A DNA stretch of 64,000 nt from Sulfitobacter sp043557345 (GCF_043557345.1 NZ_JBIFFV010000002.1:1-64000), one strand, 5' to 3'; numbered from the stretch's first letter, positions 30,530 to 40,165 are shown. Notes: generated by a model from the sequence alone, not told the origin. Program-made: numbers and translations.

Positions 30530-30733
30530 GTGAAAGCCAGCGAACTGCACGACAAGACGCCGGACCAGCTCCGCGACGAACTTGTGAACCTGAAAAAAGA
30601 ATCCTTCAACTTGCGCTTCCAGCAGGCCACCGGCCAGCTGGAGAACTCCGCACGTCTGAAGACTGTTAAGCGTGACGTGGCCCGTGTCCACACCGTGCTG
30701 AACCAGAAAGCCGCTGCTGCGGCAGCCGAATAA
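30530..30733 (+). CDS. rpmC: 50S ribosomal protein L29
   Basis: A 67-residue L29 (MKASELHDKTPDQLRDEL; ARVHTVLNQK). Starts with GTG, with AAAGGAAG 6 nt upstream. An Ala-rich end (AAAAAAE) extends the usual chain. First gene of a nine-gene block running to rplR. Confidence 0.95.
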   Translation: MKASELHDKTPDQLRDELVNLKKESFNLRFQQATGQLENSARLKTVKRDVARVHTVLNQKAAAAAAE

Positions 30734-30747
30734 TAGGAGCCTGAAAC

Positions 30748-30993
30748 ATGCCCAAGCGTATCCTTACAGGCACCGTGACATCGGACGCCAACGCACAAAC
30801 AGTTTCCGTTTCCGTAGAGCGCCGCTTTACGCATCCGGTTCTGAAAAAGACCATCCGTAAGTCCAAGAAATACCGGGCTCACGATGAGAACAACACGTTC
30901 AAGGTGGGCGACACTGTGCGCATCATCGAATGTGCCCCCAAGTCGAAAACCAAACGTTGGGAAGTTCTGACTTCGGACAAAGCCGAGGCCTGA
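30748..30993 (+). CDS. rpsQ: 30S ribosomal protein S17
   Basis: An 81-residue S17 (MPKRILTGTVTSDANAQTV; KYRAHDENN; GDTVRIIECAPKSKTKRW). A primary 16S rRNA-binding OB-fold protein. Starts 14 nt after rpmC with TAGGAG upstream. Confidence 0.96.
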   Translation: MPKRILTGTVTSDANAQTVSVSVERRFTHPVLKKTIRKSKKYRAHDENNTFKVGDTVRIIECAPKSKTKRWEVLTSDKAEA

Positions 30994-31056
30994 GCCCCTT
31001 AAACGAAACCCTGGGATGAGGGCCGCATCGCCCCCCAGAAGGTCGGGAGAAACCAA

Positions 31057-31425
31057 ATGATCCAGATGCAGACCAACCTGGATGTTGCTGACAACAGCGG
31101 CGCGCGCCGTGTTCAGTGCATCAAGGTCCTGGGTGGTTCCAAGCGTAAATACGCGTCCGTCGGCGACATCATCGTCGTCTCGGTCAAGGAAGCCATCCCG
31201 CGTGGTCGTGTGAAAAAGGGCGACGTCCGCAAGGCCGTTGTCGTTCGCACCGCCAAAGAAGTTCGTCGTGAAGATGGCACCGCCATCCGCTTCGACCGCA
31301 ACGCCGCTGTTATCCTGAATAACAACAACGAACCCGTCGGTACCCGTATCTTCGGGCCGGTCGTTCGTGAGCTGCGCGCGAAGAACTTCATGAAAATCAT
31401 CTCGCTCGCTCCGGAGGTGCTGTAA
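31057..31425 (+). CDS. rplN: 50S ribosomal protein L14
   Basis: A 122-residue L14 (MIQMQTNLDVADNSGARRV), the usual length. It sits at the subunit interface beside L19. GGGAG lies before the ATG; the 63-bp gap after rpsQ is the longest inside this block. Confidence 0.97.
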   Translation: MIQMQTNLDVADNSGARRVQCIKVLGGSKRKYASVGDIIVVSVKEAIPRGRVKKGDVRKAVVVRTAKEVRREDGTAIRFDRNAAVILNNNNEPVGTRIFGPVVRELRAKNFMKIISLAPEVL

Positions 31426-31427
31426 TC

Positions 31428-31739
31428 ATGGCTGCTAAACTTCGCAAAGGTGACAAGGTCATCGTCCTGTCCGGCAAGGACAAAGGCAAGACGGGCACCA
31501 TCTCGTCCGTTGACCCCAAGTCGAACAAGGCCATCGTTGACGGCGTGAAAATCGCCATCCGCGCCACGCGCCAGACACAGACATCTCAAGGCGGCCGCAT
31601 CCCCAAGGCGATGCCGATCGACCTGAGCAACCTCGCACTGGTGGATGCCAATGGCAAAGCCACCCGCGTGGGTTTCAAAATCGAAGGCGACAAGAAAGTG
31701 CGCTTTGCCAAGACCACGGGGGACGTGATCGATGCTTGA
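31428..31739 (+). CDS. rplX: 50S ribosomal protein L24
   Basis: A 103-residue L24 with an N-terminal KOW motif (KGDKVIVLSGKDKGKTG). An assembly initiator protein near the tunnel exit. It overlaps rplE by 8 bp. Confidence 0.97.
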   Translation: MAAKLRKGDKVIVLSGKDKGKTGTISSVDPKSNKAIVDGVKIAIRATRQTQTSQGGRIPKAMPIDLSNLALVDANGKATRVGFKIEGDKKVRFAKTTGDVIDA

Positions 31740-32295
31740 TACCGCAACCTACACACCCCGCCTTCAGGCCGAATATCGCGAGAAGATCCGCGCCGCCCTG
31801 AAAGAGGAATTCGGCTACAAGAACGACATGATGATCCCCAAGCTGGACAAGATCGTTCTGAACATCGGCTGCGGTGCCGAAGCCGTGCGCGACAGCAAAA
31901 AAGCCAAGTCGGCTCAGGAAGACCTGACCGCGATTGCAGGCCAGAAGGCTCTGACAACCGTGGCCAAGAAATCCATCGCTGGTTTCCGCGTGCGTGAGGA
32001 CATGCCTTTGGGTGCGAAAGTGACCCTGCGTGGCGAGCGTATGTATGAATTCCTTGACCGTCTGATCACGATCGCAATGCCCCGTATCCGCGACTTCCGC
32101 GGCATCTCGGGCAAGAGCTTTGACGGCCGTGGCAACTACGCCATGGGCTTGAAAGAGCATATCGTGTTCCCCGAAATCGACTTCGACAAAGTTGACGAGA
32201 CTTGGGGTATGGACATCGTGATCGCCACCACGGCGAAAACCGACGCTGAAGCCAAGGCGCTGTTGAAAGCATTCAACATGCCCTTCAATTCATAA
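31732..32295 (+). CDS. rplE: 50S ribosomal protein L5
   Basis: A 187-residue L5 (KLDKIVLNIGCGAE; the conserved R-x-F-R-G segment PRIRDFRGIS). It binds 5S rRNA in the central protuberance. The start lies inside the end of rplX. Confidence 0.97.
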   Translation: MLDTATYTPRLQAEYREKIRAALKEEFGYKNDMMIPKLDKIVLNIGCGAEAVRDSKKAKSAQEDLTAIAGQKALTTVAKKSIAGFRVREDMPLGAKVTLRGERMYEFLDRLITIAMPRIRDFRGISGKSFDGRGNYAMGLKEHIVFPEIDFDKVDETWGMDIVIATTAKTDAEAKALLKAFNMPFNS

Positions 32296-32313
32296 GCGCG
32301 GGAAGGATTAGAA

Positions 32314-32619
32314 ATGGCTAAGAAATCCATGATTGAGCGCGAGAAGAAGCGCGAAGCACTGGTTAAAAAGTACGCTGACAAGCGCGCGGCTTTGAAAGAG
32401 ATCGTGAGCGACGAAAGCAAACCGATGGAAGAGCGTTTCCGCGCTTCCCTGAAACTGGCGAAATTGCCGCGCAACAGCTCTGCTGTGCGTCTGCACAACC
32501 GTTGCCAGCTGACGGGCCGCCCCCACGCCTACTATCGTAAACTGAAAATTTCGCGGATCGCGCTGCGGGACCTTGGCTCTTCCGGCCAGATTCCCGGCAT
32601 GGTCAAGTCGAGCTGGTAA
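32314..32619 (+). CDS. rpsN: 30S ribosomal protein S14
   Basis: A 101-residue S14 of the long, zinc-free type. The two CxxC pairs of the short form are absent; RNRCQLTGRP-type sequence (LHNRCQLTGRPHAYYRK) is present. A 30S head protein. GGAAGG lies upstream of the ATG. Confidence 0.97.
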   Translation: MAKKSMIEREKKREALVKKYADKRAALKEIVSDESKPMEERFRASLKLAKLPRNSSAVRLHNRCQLTGRPHAYYRKLKISRIALRDLGSSGQIPGMVKSSW

Positions 32620-32631
32620 GGAGCGCATCAG

Positions 32632-33024
32632 ATGAACGATCCTATCGCAGATATGTTGACACGCATCCGTAACTCTTCGCTGCGCGGCAAATCCACTGTC
32701 ATGACACCGGCCTCCAAGCTGCGTGCATGGGTTCTGGACGTGCTGGCTGACGAAGGCTACATCCGCGGCTATGAAAAAGTCACGGGCGCCGATGGCCACC
32801 CCGCCATCGAGATCAGCCTCAAGTACTACGAAGGCGAACCTGTTATTCGCGAGCTGAAGCGGGTTTCCAAGCCCGGTCGCCGCGTCTACATGGCCGTCAA
32901 TGACATCCCCGTCGTCCGTCAGGGCCTCGGCGTGTCGATTGTCTCCACCTCCAAAGGTGTGATGTCGGACGCATCTGCACGGTCTGCCAATGTTGGCGGC
33001 GAAGTGCTCTGCACCGTATTCTAA
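32632..33024 (+). CDS. rpsH: 30S ribosomal protein S8
   Basis: A 130-residue S8 (MNDPIADMLTRIRNSSL; C-terminal GVSIVSTSKGVMSD). It binds 16S rRNA helix 21, and in E. coli represses the spc operon by binding near rplE; no such site was identified here. Confidence 0.97.
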   Translation: MNDPIADMLTRIRNSSLRGKSTVMTPASKLRAWVLDVLADEGYIRGYEKVTGADGHPAIEISLKYYEGEPVIRELKRVSKPGRRVYMAVNDIPVVRQGLGVSIVSTSKGVMSDASARSANVGGEVLCTVF

Positions 33025-33034
33025 GGAGAAGACA

Positions 33035-33568
33035 ATGTCTCGTATCGGTAAGAAACCAGTCGCTATGCCGTCGGGTGTCTCGGCAGAGGTGAGCGGTCAG
33101 ACCATCGAAGTGAAGGGCCCCAAGGGCAGCCGCAGCTTCCGTGCCACTGACGACGTGACCCTCGCGGTCGAAGACAACGCCATCACTGTGACACCGCGCG
33201 GCAAGTCCAAGCGCGCCCGTCAGCAGTGGGGCATGTCCCGCACCATGATCGAAAACCTGGTGACCGGCGTCACCACGGGCTTCAAGAAAGAGCTTGAAAT
33301 CCAGGGTGTTGGTTATCGTGCGGCCATGAATGGCAACACGCTGAAACTGAACCTCGGCCTCAGCCACGATGTCGACTATGTTGCGCCCGAGGGCGTGACC
33401 GTGACGGCACCGAAGCAGACCGAAATCGTTGTGGAAGGCATCGACGAACAGCTCGTTGGTCAGGTTGCCGCGAACATCCGCGCATGGCGCAAGCCCGAGC
33501 CCTATAAGGGCAAAGGCATCCGCTATAAGGGCGAGTTCATCTTCCGCAAAGAAGGCAAGAAGAAGTAA
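33035..33568 (+). CDS. rplF: 50S ribosomal protein L6
   Basis: A 177-residue L6 made of two similar folds, with the C-terminal signature PEPYKGKGIRYKGE. The start at MSRIGKKPV has AAGGAGA 5 nt upstream; an earlier in-frame ATG lies inside rpsH and is rejected. Confidence 0.97.
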   Translation: MSRIGKKPVAMPSGVSAEVSGQTIEVKGPKGSRSFRATDDVTLAVEDNAITVTPRGKSKRARQQWGMSRTMIENLVTGVTTGFKKELEIQGVGYRAAMNGNTLKLNLGLSHDVDYVAPEGVTVTAPKQTEIVVEGIDEQLVGQVAANIRAWRKPEPYKGKGIRYKGEFIFRKEGKKK

Positions 33569-33579
33569 GGAACGGATTG

Positions 33580-33939
33580 ATGGCAAATACCAAACGACAG
33601 CTGTTCCTGAAGCGCCGCATGCGCGTTCGGAACAAACTCCGCAAAGTCAACGCCGGGCGTCTTCGCCTGTCGGTACACCGTTCGTCCAAGAACATCTCGG
33701 CCCAGCTGATCGACGATGTGAACGGCGTGACACTGGCCTCCGCCTCCTCCATGGAGAAGGATCTGGGCGTGGTTGGCAAAAACAACATCGAAGCAGCGAC
33801 CAAAGTCGGTGCCGCGATTGCCGAACGTGCCAAGAAAGCCGGCGTCGAAGAAGCATACTTCGACCGGGGCGGCTTCCTCTTCCACGGCAAGGTCAAGGCT
33901 CTGGCCGAAGCCGCGCGTGAAGGCGGTTTGAAGATCTGA
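33580..33939 (+). CDS. rplR: 50S ribosomal protein L18
   Basis: A 119-residue L18 (MANTKRQLFLKRRMRVRNKLRKV; C-terminal DRGGFLFHGKVKALAEAAREGGL). It binds 5S rRNA. The ATG at 33580 was preferred to the TTG one codon earlier. Three hairpins follow it before rpsE. Confidence 0.97.
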   Translation: MANTKRQLFLKRRMRVRNKLRKVNAGRLRLSVHRSSKNISAQLIDDVNGVTLASASSMEKDLGVVGKNNIEAATKVGAAIAERAKKAGVEEAYFDRGGFLFHGKVKALAEAAREGGLKI

Positions 33940-33945
33940 TGGTGC

Positions 33946-34031
33946 GGTGCGTGGGCAACCACGCACCCGCTTTCATACGAAGGCTATGCCCGGTGCATAG
34001 CCTTCCTGCGAAGAGGGCCGGGAAGGCCCTC
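33946..34031 (+). promoter_or_regulatory. Three tandem hairpins between rplR and rpsE
   Basis: Three perfect stem-loops lie in 86 nt: GGTGCGTGG/CCACGCACC with a GCAA loop (33946-33967), GAAGGCTATG/CATAGCCTTC (33979-34005), and GAGGGCC/GGCCCTC (34013-34031). None has a T tract, so they are not standard terminators. They may process or attenuate the mRNA, or hold a regulatory protein site. Confidence 0.6.
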
Positions 34032-34108
34032 TCGATGATCCGGGGGCCATGGGCTCACCAGGATTGATCCTAAGGGCCGGTAAGGCCACAGAAAAAGGAA
34101 GATGCCAG

Positions 34109-34690
34109 ATGGCAAGAGATGACAACCGTGGGGGCAACCGCCGCAACCAACGCGACGAGACCCCGGAATTCGCTGACCGTCTGGTCGCGATCAACCGCGT
34201 GTCCAAGACCGTTAAGGGTGGTAAGCGTTTCGGCTTCGCCGCACTCGTGGTCGTGGGCGATCAGAAAGGCCGCGTCGGCTTTGGCAAGGGTAAAGCGAAA
34301 GAAGTGCCCGAGGCCATCCGCAAGGCGACCGAGCAGGCCAAGCGTCAGATGATCCGCGTGCAACTGCGCGAAGGCCGCACCCTGCACCACGATATGCATG
34401 GTCGCCACGGCGCAGGCCGCGTCATCATGCGCACAGCACCTGAAGGTACCGGTATCATCGCCGGTGGTCCGATGCGTGCCGTGTTCGAGATGCTGGGCGT
34501 GAAAGACGTTGTGTCCAAATCGGTCGGTTCGCAGAACCCCTACAACATGATCCGCGCCACTCTGGACGGTCTGAAGAAAGAGCAATCGCCCCGTTCCGTC
34601 GCGCAGCGTCGCGGCAAGAAAGTGGCTGACATTCTGCCCAAGCGTGAAGACAACGTCGAGTCCTCCGCTCAAGTGGCTGAGGAGGCATAA
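34109..34690 (+). CDS. rpsE: 30S ribosomal protein S5
   Basis: A 193-residue S5. The dsRNA-binding-like N-domain starts EFADRLVAINRVSKTVKGG, and the V-G-G-K-R-F-G-F loop that affects fidelity is unaltered. The start at MARDDNRGG has AAAAGGAAG 7 nt upstream; an in-frame start 20 codons earlier lacks support. Confidence 0.97.
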   Translation: MARDDNRGGNRRNQRDETPEFADRLVAINRVSKTVKGGKRFGFAALVVVGDQKGRVGFGKGKAKEVPEAIRKATEQAKRQMIRVQLREGRTLHHDMHGRHGAGRVIMRTAPEGTGIIAGGPMRAVFEMLGVKDVVSKSVGSQNPYNMIRATLDGLKKEQSPRSVAQRRGKKVADILPKREDNVESSAQVAEEA

Positions 34691-34692
34691 GC

Positions 34693-34881
34693 ATGGCCAA
34701 GACACTCGTAATCAAGCAGGTCGGCTCGCCGATCCGCCGCCCCGCCAAACAGCGCGCAACGCTGGTCGGCCTCGGCCTGAACAAGATGGGTCGTACCCGT
34801 GAGCTGGAAGATACACCTTCCGTCCGCGGCATGATCAACAAGGTCTCGCATATGGTCGAGATCGTTGAAGAGAAAGGCTGA
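34693..34881 (+). CDS. rpmD: 50S ribosomal protein L30
   Basis: A 62-residue L30 (LVIKQVGSPIRRPAKQRATL; LGLNKMGRTRELEDTPSVRGMI). Starts 2 nt after rpsE. A hairpin GCTGAACC-TAG-GGTTCAGC (34877-34895) overlaps its stop codon. Unusually, rplO does not follow directly. Confidence 0.96.
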   Translation: MAKTLVIKQVGSPIRRPAKQRATLVGLGLNKMGRTRELEDTPSVRGMINKVSHMVEIVEEKG

Positions 34882-34919
34882 ACCTAGGGTTCAGCGGTAG
34901 GGTGGGGGACCACGCTACG

Positions 34920-34951
34920 AAAGCGCCTCGCAGGGAACTGCGGGGCGTTTT
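34920..34951 (+). terminator. Intrinsic terminator after rpmD
   Basis: CGCCTCGCAG-GGAA-CTGCGGGGCG, a 10-bp stem with one G-U pair, followed by TTTT. Confidence 0.85.
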
Positions 34952-34991
34952 GCGTTGCGGTGCAGGGTGCGTCGTTTCGCGGGACCACAGG

Positions 34992-35152
34992 CCCGGAATC
35001 AAGACGGAGGCGCCGGGCCATCGCCTGCCCGTACCGGCGGGCTGGCGATTTGGTGGGGCTGGGCACCCCTTTGATAGCGTATAGCTTCGCCGCACCATAA
35101 AGTGGGATGGATAGCCGTTCAGATCGCCACCCCACGGGCAGGCGCTGGCCCT
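34992..35152 (+). repeat. Interspersed palindrome-ended repeat, copy 5 (short form)
   Basis: A 161-bp copy. Opening arm GGGCCATCGCCTGCCCG is followed after six bases by CGGGCTGGCGATTTGGTGG, forming one palindrome without the two small hairpins. The core is GCACCATAAAGTGGGATGG, and the end is AGATCGCCACCCCACGGGCA then GGCGCTGGCCCT. It lies between the rpmD terminator and the rplO promoter. Confidence 0.85.
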
Positions 35153-35189
35153 CTTCGCTCCGCAAAAAGCCCTACGCGCCACGCCCCCC

Positions 35190-35218
35190 TTGTCACGCCC
35201 CCCGCCATCCCCTATACG
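35190..35218 (+). promoter_or_regulatory. Sigma-70-type promoter of rplO-secY-adk
   Basis: TTGTCA (35190-35195), 17 bp, TATACG (35213-35218), followed by CCCCCGG. The -10 box equals that of the rpsL promoter. Confidence 0.8.
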
Positions 35219-35313
35219 CCCCCGGTGGCCCGTGTTGGGTCGCAATGGAATCGCAACGCCGCGTTTGGCCACTCCCGTCGCTGGGGGCCATTTCCGGCAT
35301 AAGGAGAAGCGAC

Positions 35314-35796
35314 ATGAAACTGCACGAACTTTCCGACAACGAAGGCGCAGCCAAGAAGCGTATGCGCGTTGGCCGTGGTCCCGGCTCTGGCAAGGGTAAA
35401 ATGGGTGGCCGTGGTATCAAGGGTCAGAAATCCCGCTCGGGTGTGAGCATCAATGGCTACGAAGGCGGCCAGATGCCCATCTACCAGCGTCTGCCCAAGC
35501 GCGGCTTCAACAAGCCGAACCGCAAATCCTTCGCTGTCGTCAACCTGGGTCTGATCCAGAAGTTCATCGACGCCAAGAAGCTTGACGCGGGCAACACCAT
35601 CGACGCCGCGGCGCTGGTGGCCTCCGGTCTGGTCCGTCGTGAGCTGGACGGTATCCGCGTTCTGGCGAAGGGTGACATCACCTCCAAGATCGACCTGAAC
35701 GTCGCAGGCGCCTCCAAGTCCGCCATCGAGGCGGTCGAGAAGGCAGGCGGCAAGGTGACCGTGACCGCCCCCAAGGCGGCCGAGGCATCCGAGTAA
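35314..35796 (+). CDS. rplO: 50S ribosomal protein L15
   Basis: A 160-residue L15 (MKLHELSDNEGAAKKRMRVG; Gly-rich GRGIKGQKSRSG; EGGQMPIYQRLPKRGF). The start has AAGGAGA 6 nt upstream; a longer in-frame start crosses the promoter and repeat and is rejected. Codes upstream of secY and adk in the usual order. Confidence 0.97.
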   Translation: MKLHELSDNEGAAKKRMRVGRGPGSGKGKMGGRGIKGQKSRSGVSINGYEGGQMPIYQRLPKRGFNKPNRKSFAVVNLGLIQKFIDAKKLDAGNTIDAAALVASGLVRRELDGIRVLAKGDITSKIDLNVAGASKSAIEAVEKAGGKVTVTAPKAAEASE

Positions 35797-35855
35797 AGCG
35801 GCCTTAAGGCTTGTGAGCGGCGCGCCAGCCGCTTACATAACCTCAAGTTTTCCCG

Positions 35856-35893
35856 AACGCCGCCCGCCGGAAAACGGCCCGGGCGGCGTTTTC
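35856..35893 (+). terminator. Hairpin between rplO and secY (possible attenuator)
   Basis: A perfect 11-bp stem AACGCCGCCCG/CGGGCGGCGTT (35856-35866, 35880-35890) with an inner CCG/CGG pair set and a short TTTTC tail. It would lower but need not stop transcription into secY. Confidence 0.6.
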
Positions 35894-35915
35894 GCAACAA
35901 AAGAAGAGACCCCTC

Positions 35916-37294
<1,379 letters not shown>

Positions 37295-37298
<4 letters not shown>

Positions 37299-37942
37299 AT
37301 ATTATCCTACTCGGGCCTCCGGGTGCAGGCAAAGGCACCCAAGCACGTCATCTGGTCGAGACCCGCAACATGGTTCAGCTGTCCACCGGCGACATGCTGC
37401 GTGAAGCCAAGGACAGCGGCACAGAGATGGGCAAGATTGTGGCCGACGTGATGGACCGCGGCGCGCTTGTCACCGATGAGATCGTCATCGGCCTGATCCG
37501 GGAGAAGCTGACCGACAAGGCCGAGCATGGCGGCTTTATTTTCGACGGCTTCCCCCGCACGCTGGCGCAAGCCGATGCCCTGGCCGATCTGATGGCGCAA
37601 GAGGGCCAGACCCTTGATGCCGTGATCGAGATGAAGGTCGATGATGAGGCGCTGGTCGCCCGCATCACCGCGCGGTCCACCTGCGCAAGCTGCGGCGAGG
37701 TCTATAACGACCTGACCAAACCGATCCCCGAAGATGGCAAATGCACCAACTGTGGCGGGACCGAGTTCAAGCGCCGCGCCGACGACAACGAGGAAAGCCT
37801 CAAGACCCGTTTGATGGCTTATTACAAGCAGACCTCCCCGCTGATCGGCTACTACTATGCCAAAGACATGCTCAGCGGCGTCAACGGTCTGGGAAAGATC
37901 GACGAAGTGCGCGGCGCGATCGCGCAGGTTCTCGAAAAGTGA
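37295..37942 (+). CDS. adk: Adenylate kinase
   Basis: A 215-residue long-form adenylate kinase (2 ADP <-> ATP + AMP). The P-loop GPPGAGKGT is at 7-15, the AMP-binding GFPRTL at 85-90, and the LID carries a four-Cys zinc site (C130, C133, C150, C153), a feature absent from the E. coli enzyme. It is translationally coupled to secY, as in many bacteria. Confidence 0.97.
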
Positions 37943-37947
37943 TTTCC

Positions 37948-37993
37948 CGGCAGCGCGGGGCAGGGGGTGCTTTCCTTTGCCTTCGCGCTGCCG
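37948..37993 (+). terminator. Inverted repeat after adk (possible weak terminator)
   Basis: CGGCAGCGC (37948-37956) pairs with GCGCTGCCG (37985-37993) around a 28-nt loop that contains GGGCAGGG. No T tract follows. The rest of the 260-bp gap to rpsM holds a promoter and leader but no gene. Confidence 0.4.
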
Positions 37994-38018
37994 ATCGGCA
38001 TACAGTTCTGCGCGGGCC

Positions 38019-38047
38019 TTGACGCCCTCAGCAAAACCTCATAGTCA
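38019..38047 (+). promoter_or_regulatory. Sigma-70-type promoter of the alpha block
   Basis: TTGACG (38019-38024), 17 bp, TAGTCA (38042-38047). The roughly 150-nt leader before rpsM contains a hairpin AGCCCGA/TCGGGCT (about 38118-38144) that could be a control site. Confidence 0.65.
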
Positions 38048-38202
38048 CCCCTATCTCGTAAGAGAATCAAATTGCGGCAAGGGTTCCGCCCAACCCCGCA
38101 AGATCACCTGATCAGCCTTAGCCCGATGGCCCTATGCCTCGGGCTTGTGTTGTGAAAAAAGGGTCTGGAATCACGGACCCGCAACGAAAAGGAATAGCTA
38201 AC

Positions 38203-38571
38203 GTGGCACGTATTGCCGGCGTAAACATCCCGACTGCAAAGCGGGTTCCCATCGCCCTCACCTATATCACCGGTATTGGCAGCTCCTCCGCCAAGGCCAT
38301 CTGCGAAGCTGTCGGTATCGACGAGACCCGCCGGGTCAACGAACTGTCCGACGCCGAAGTTCTGGCCGTGCGTGAGCACATCGACGCCAACTACACCGTC
38401 GAAGGCGACCTGCGTCGTGACACGCAGATGAACATCAAGCGCCTGATGGACCTCGGCTGCTACCGTGGCCTGCGCCACCGTCGCAACCTGCCGGTTCGCG
38501 GCCAGCGCACCCATACCAACGCACGCACACGCAAAGGCCCCGCGAAGGCCATTGCTGGCAAGAAGAAATAA
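38203..38571 (+). CDS. rpsM: 30S ribosomal protein S13
   Basis: A 122-residue S13 starting at GTG (MARIAGVNIPTAKRVPIALTYI by homology), with AAAAGGA 9 nt upstream. An in-frame ATG 23 codons earlier yields no conserved residues. The helix-hairpin-helix ITGIGSSSAKAI and the basic C-terminus GQRTHTNARTRKG are intact. Confidence 0.96.
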   Translation: MARIAGVNIPTAKRVPIALTYITGIGSSSAKAICEAVGIDETRRVNELSDAEVLAVREHIDANYTVEGDLRRDTQMNIKRLMDLGCYRGLRHRRNLPVRGQRTHTNARTRKGPAKAIAGKKK

Positions 38572-38586
38572 GGGAGGGTCCGATCA

Positions 38587-38976
38587 ATGGCACGCGATAA
38601 GACACGCACCAAGCGTAAGGTCTCCAAGAACATCGCCGCAGGCGTGGCGCATGTGAACTCGAGCTTCAACAACACCAAGATCCTGATCTCGGACGTGCAG
38701 GGCAACGCGATCTCTTGGTCGTCCGCTGGCACCATGGGCTTCAAGGGTTCGCGCAAGTCGACCCCCTATGCTGCCCAGATGGCCGCCGAAGACGCGGGCC
38801 GCAAGGCGCAGGATCACGGCGTCAAGACGCTGGAAGTCGAAGTGCAGGGCCCCGGTTCGGGCCGCGAGAGCGCGCTGCGCGCCCTGGCTGCCGCCGGTTT
38901 CAACATCACCTCGATCCGTGATGTGACGCCGATGGCCCACAACGGCTGCCGCCCCCCGAAGCGCCGCCGCGTTTAA
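38587..38976 (+). CDS. rpsK: 30S ribosomal protein S11
   Basis: A 129-residue S11 (VAHVNSSFNNTKILISDVQG; C-terminal DVTPMAHNGCRPPKRRRV). It lines the 30S platform. GGGAGGG lies upstream. A 10-bp hairpin (38993-39021) follows in the gap before rpoA. Confidence 0.97.
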   Translation: MARDKTRTKRKVSKNIAAGVAHVNSSFNNTKILISDVQGNAISWSSAGTMGFKGSRKSTPYAAQMAAEDAGRKAQDHGVKTLEVEVQGPGSGRESALRALAAAGFNITSIRDVTPMAHNGCRPPKRRRV

Positions 38977-39090
38977 ACCGGGACTGTTTGACATGGGGTC
39001 GCGCCTGGCGTGCGGCCCCATACCGCTTTTCAGAAACCTCGAGCGTTTGTGTCATTTGGACATGAGGCACAAACAAGGATGGAGGGACGC

Positions 39091-40107
39091 ATGATCCACA
39101 AGAATTGGGCTGAATTGATCAAGCCGCAACAGCTTGACGTCAAGCCGGGCAACGACCCCGCACGTCAGGCGACCGTCATGGCCGAACCGCTGGAGCGGGG
39201 CTTCGGTCTGACCCTCGGCAACGCGCTGCGCCGCGTGCTGATGTCCTCGCTGCAGGGCGCGGCAATCACCTCCGTGCAGATCGACAACGTGCTGCACGAG
39301 TTCTCCTCCGTCGCCGGTGTGCGCGAAGACGTGACCGACATCATCCTGAACCTCAAGGGCGTCAGCCTGCGCATGGAAGTCGAAGGGCCGAAGCGCCTGT
39401 CGATCTCTGCCAAGGGCCCGGGCGTCGTCACCGCCGGTGACATCTCCGAATCCGCCGGCATCGAGATTCTGAACCGCGAGCATGTGATCTGCCACCTCGA
39501 CGATGGTGCGGATGTTTACATGGAACTGACCGTCAACACCGGCAAGGGCTATGTCTCCGCCGACAAGAACAAGCCGGAAGACGCGCCCATCGGTCTCATC
39601 CCGATCGACGCGATCTATTCGCCGGTCAAAAAGGTCTCCTACGACGTGCAGCCGACCCGTGAGGGTCAAGTGCTGGACTATGACAAGCTGACCATGAAGG
39701 TCGAGACCGATGGCTCCATCACGCCGGACGACGCCGTGGCCTTCGCCGCGCGCATCCTGCAGGACCAGCTTGGCATCTTCGTGAACTTCGACGAGCCGGA
39801 ATCGGCGTCCCGTCAGGACGACGACGACGGCCTGGAGTTCAACCCGCTGCTGCTGAAGAAGGTCGACGAGCTGGAACTCTCGGTCCGTTCGGCAAACTGC
39901 CTGAAGAACGACAACATCGTCTACATCGGCGACCTGATCCAGAAGACCGAAGCCGAGATGCTGCGCACCCCGAACTTCGGCCGCAAGTCGCTGAACGAGA
40001 TCAAGGAAGTGCTGTCGGGCATGGGCCTGCACCTCGGGATGGACGTCGAGGACTGGCCGCCAGAGAACATCGAAGACCTCGCCAAGAAGTTCGAGGATTC
40101 GTTCTAA
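39091..40107 (+). CDS. rpoA: DNA-directed RNA polymerase alpha subunit
   Basis: A 338-residue alpha subunit. The N-terminal dimerisation domain (PLERGFGLTLGNALRRVL) and the C-terminal DNA-binding domain (about 250-325, SVRSANCLKNDNIVYIGDL; RKSLNEIKEVL) are complete. The start at MIHKNWAELI has GGAGGGA upstream; the longer frame starts in the spacer. Confidence 0.98.
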   Translation: MIHKNWAELIKPQQLDVKPGNDPARQATVMAEPLERGFGLTLGNALRRVLMSSLQGAAITSVQIDNVLHEFSSVAGVREDVTDIILNLKGVSLRMEVEGPKRLSISAKGPGVVTAGDISESAGIEILNREHVICHLDDGADVYMELTVNTGKGYVSADKNKPEDAPIGLIPIDAIYSPVKKVSYDVQPTREGQVLDYDKLTMKVETDGSITPDDAVAFAARILQDQLGIFVNFDEPESASRQDDDDGLEFNPLLLKKVDELELSVRSANCLKNDNIVYIGDLIQKTEAEMLRTPNFGRKSLNEIKEVLSGMGLHLGMDVEDWPPENIEDLAKKFEDSF

Positions 40108-40116
40108 GATACGGGC

Positions 40117-40165
40117 GCCGGAAACTTCCGAAGTTTCCGGCACCGATTTCTTCCAAAGAAATCGG
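40117..40165 (+). repeat. Tandem double hairpin between rpoA and rplQ
   Basis: GCCGGAAACTT/AAGTTTCCGGC (40117-40141) followed at once by CCGATTTCTT/AAGAAATCGG (40143-40165). It has the same two-hairpin layout, TTTCTT/AAGAAA core and GGCAC after the second stem as the pair between rpoB and rpoC. Confidence 0.7.
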
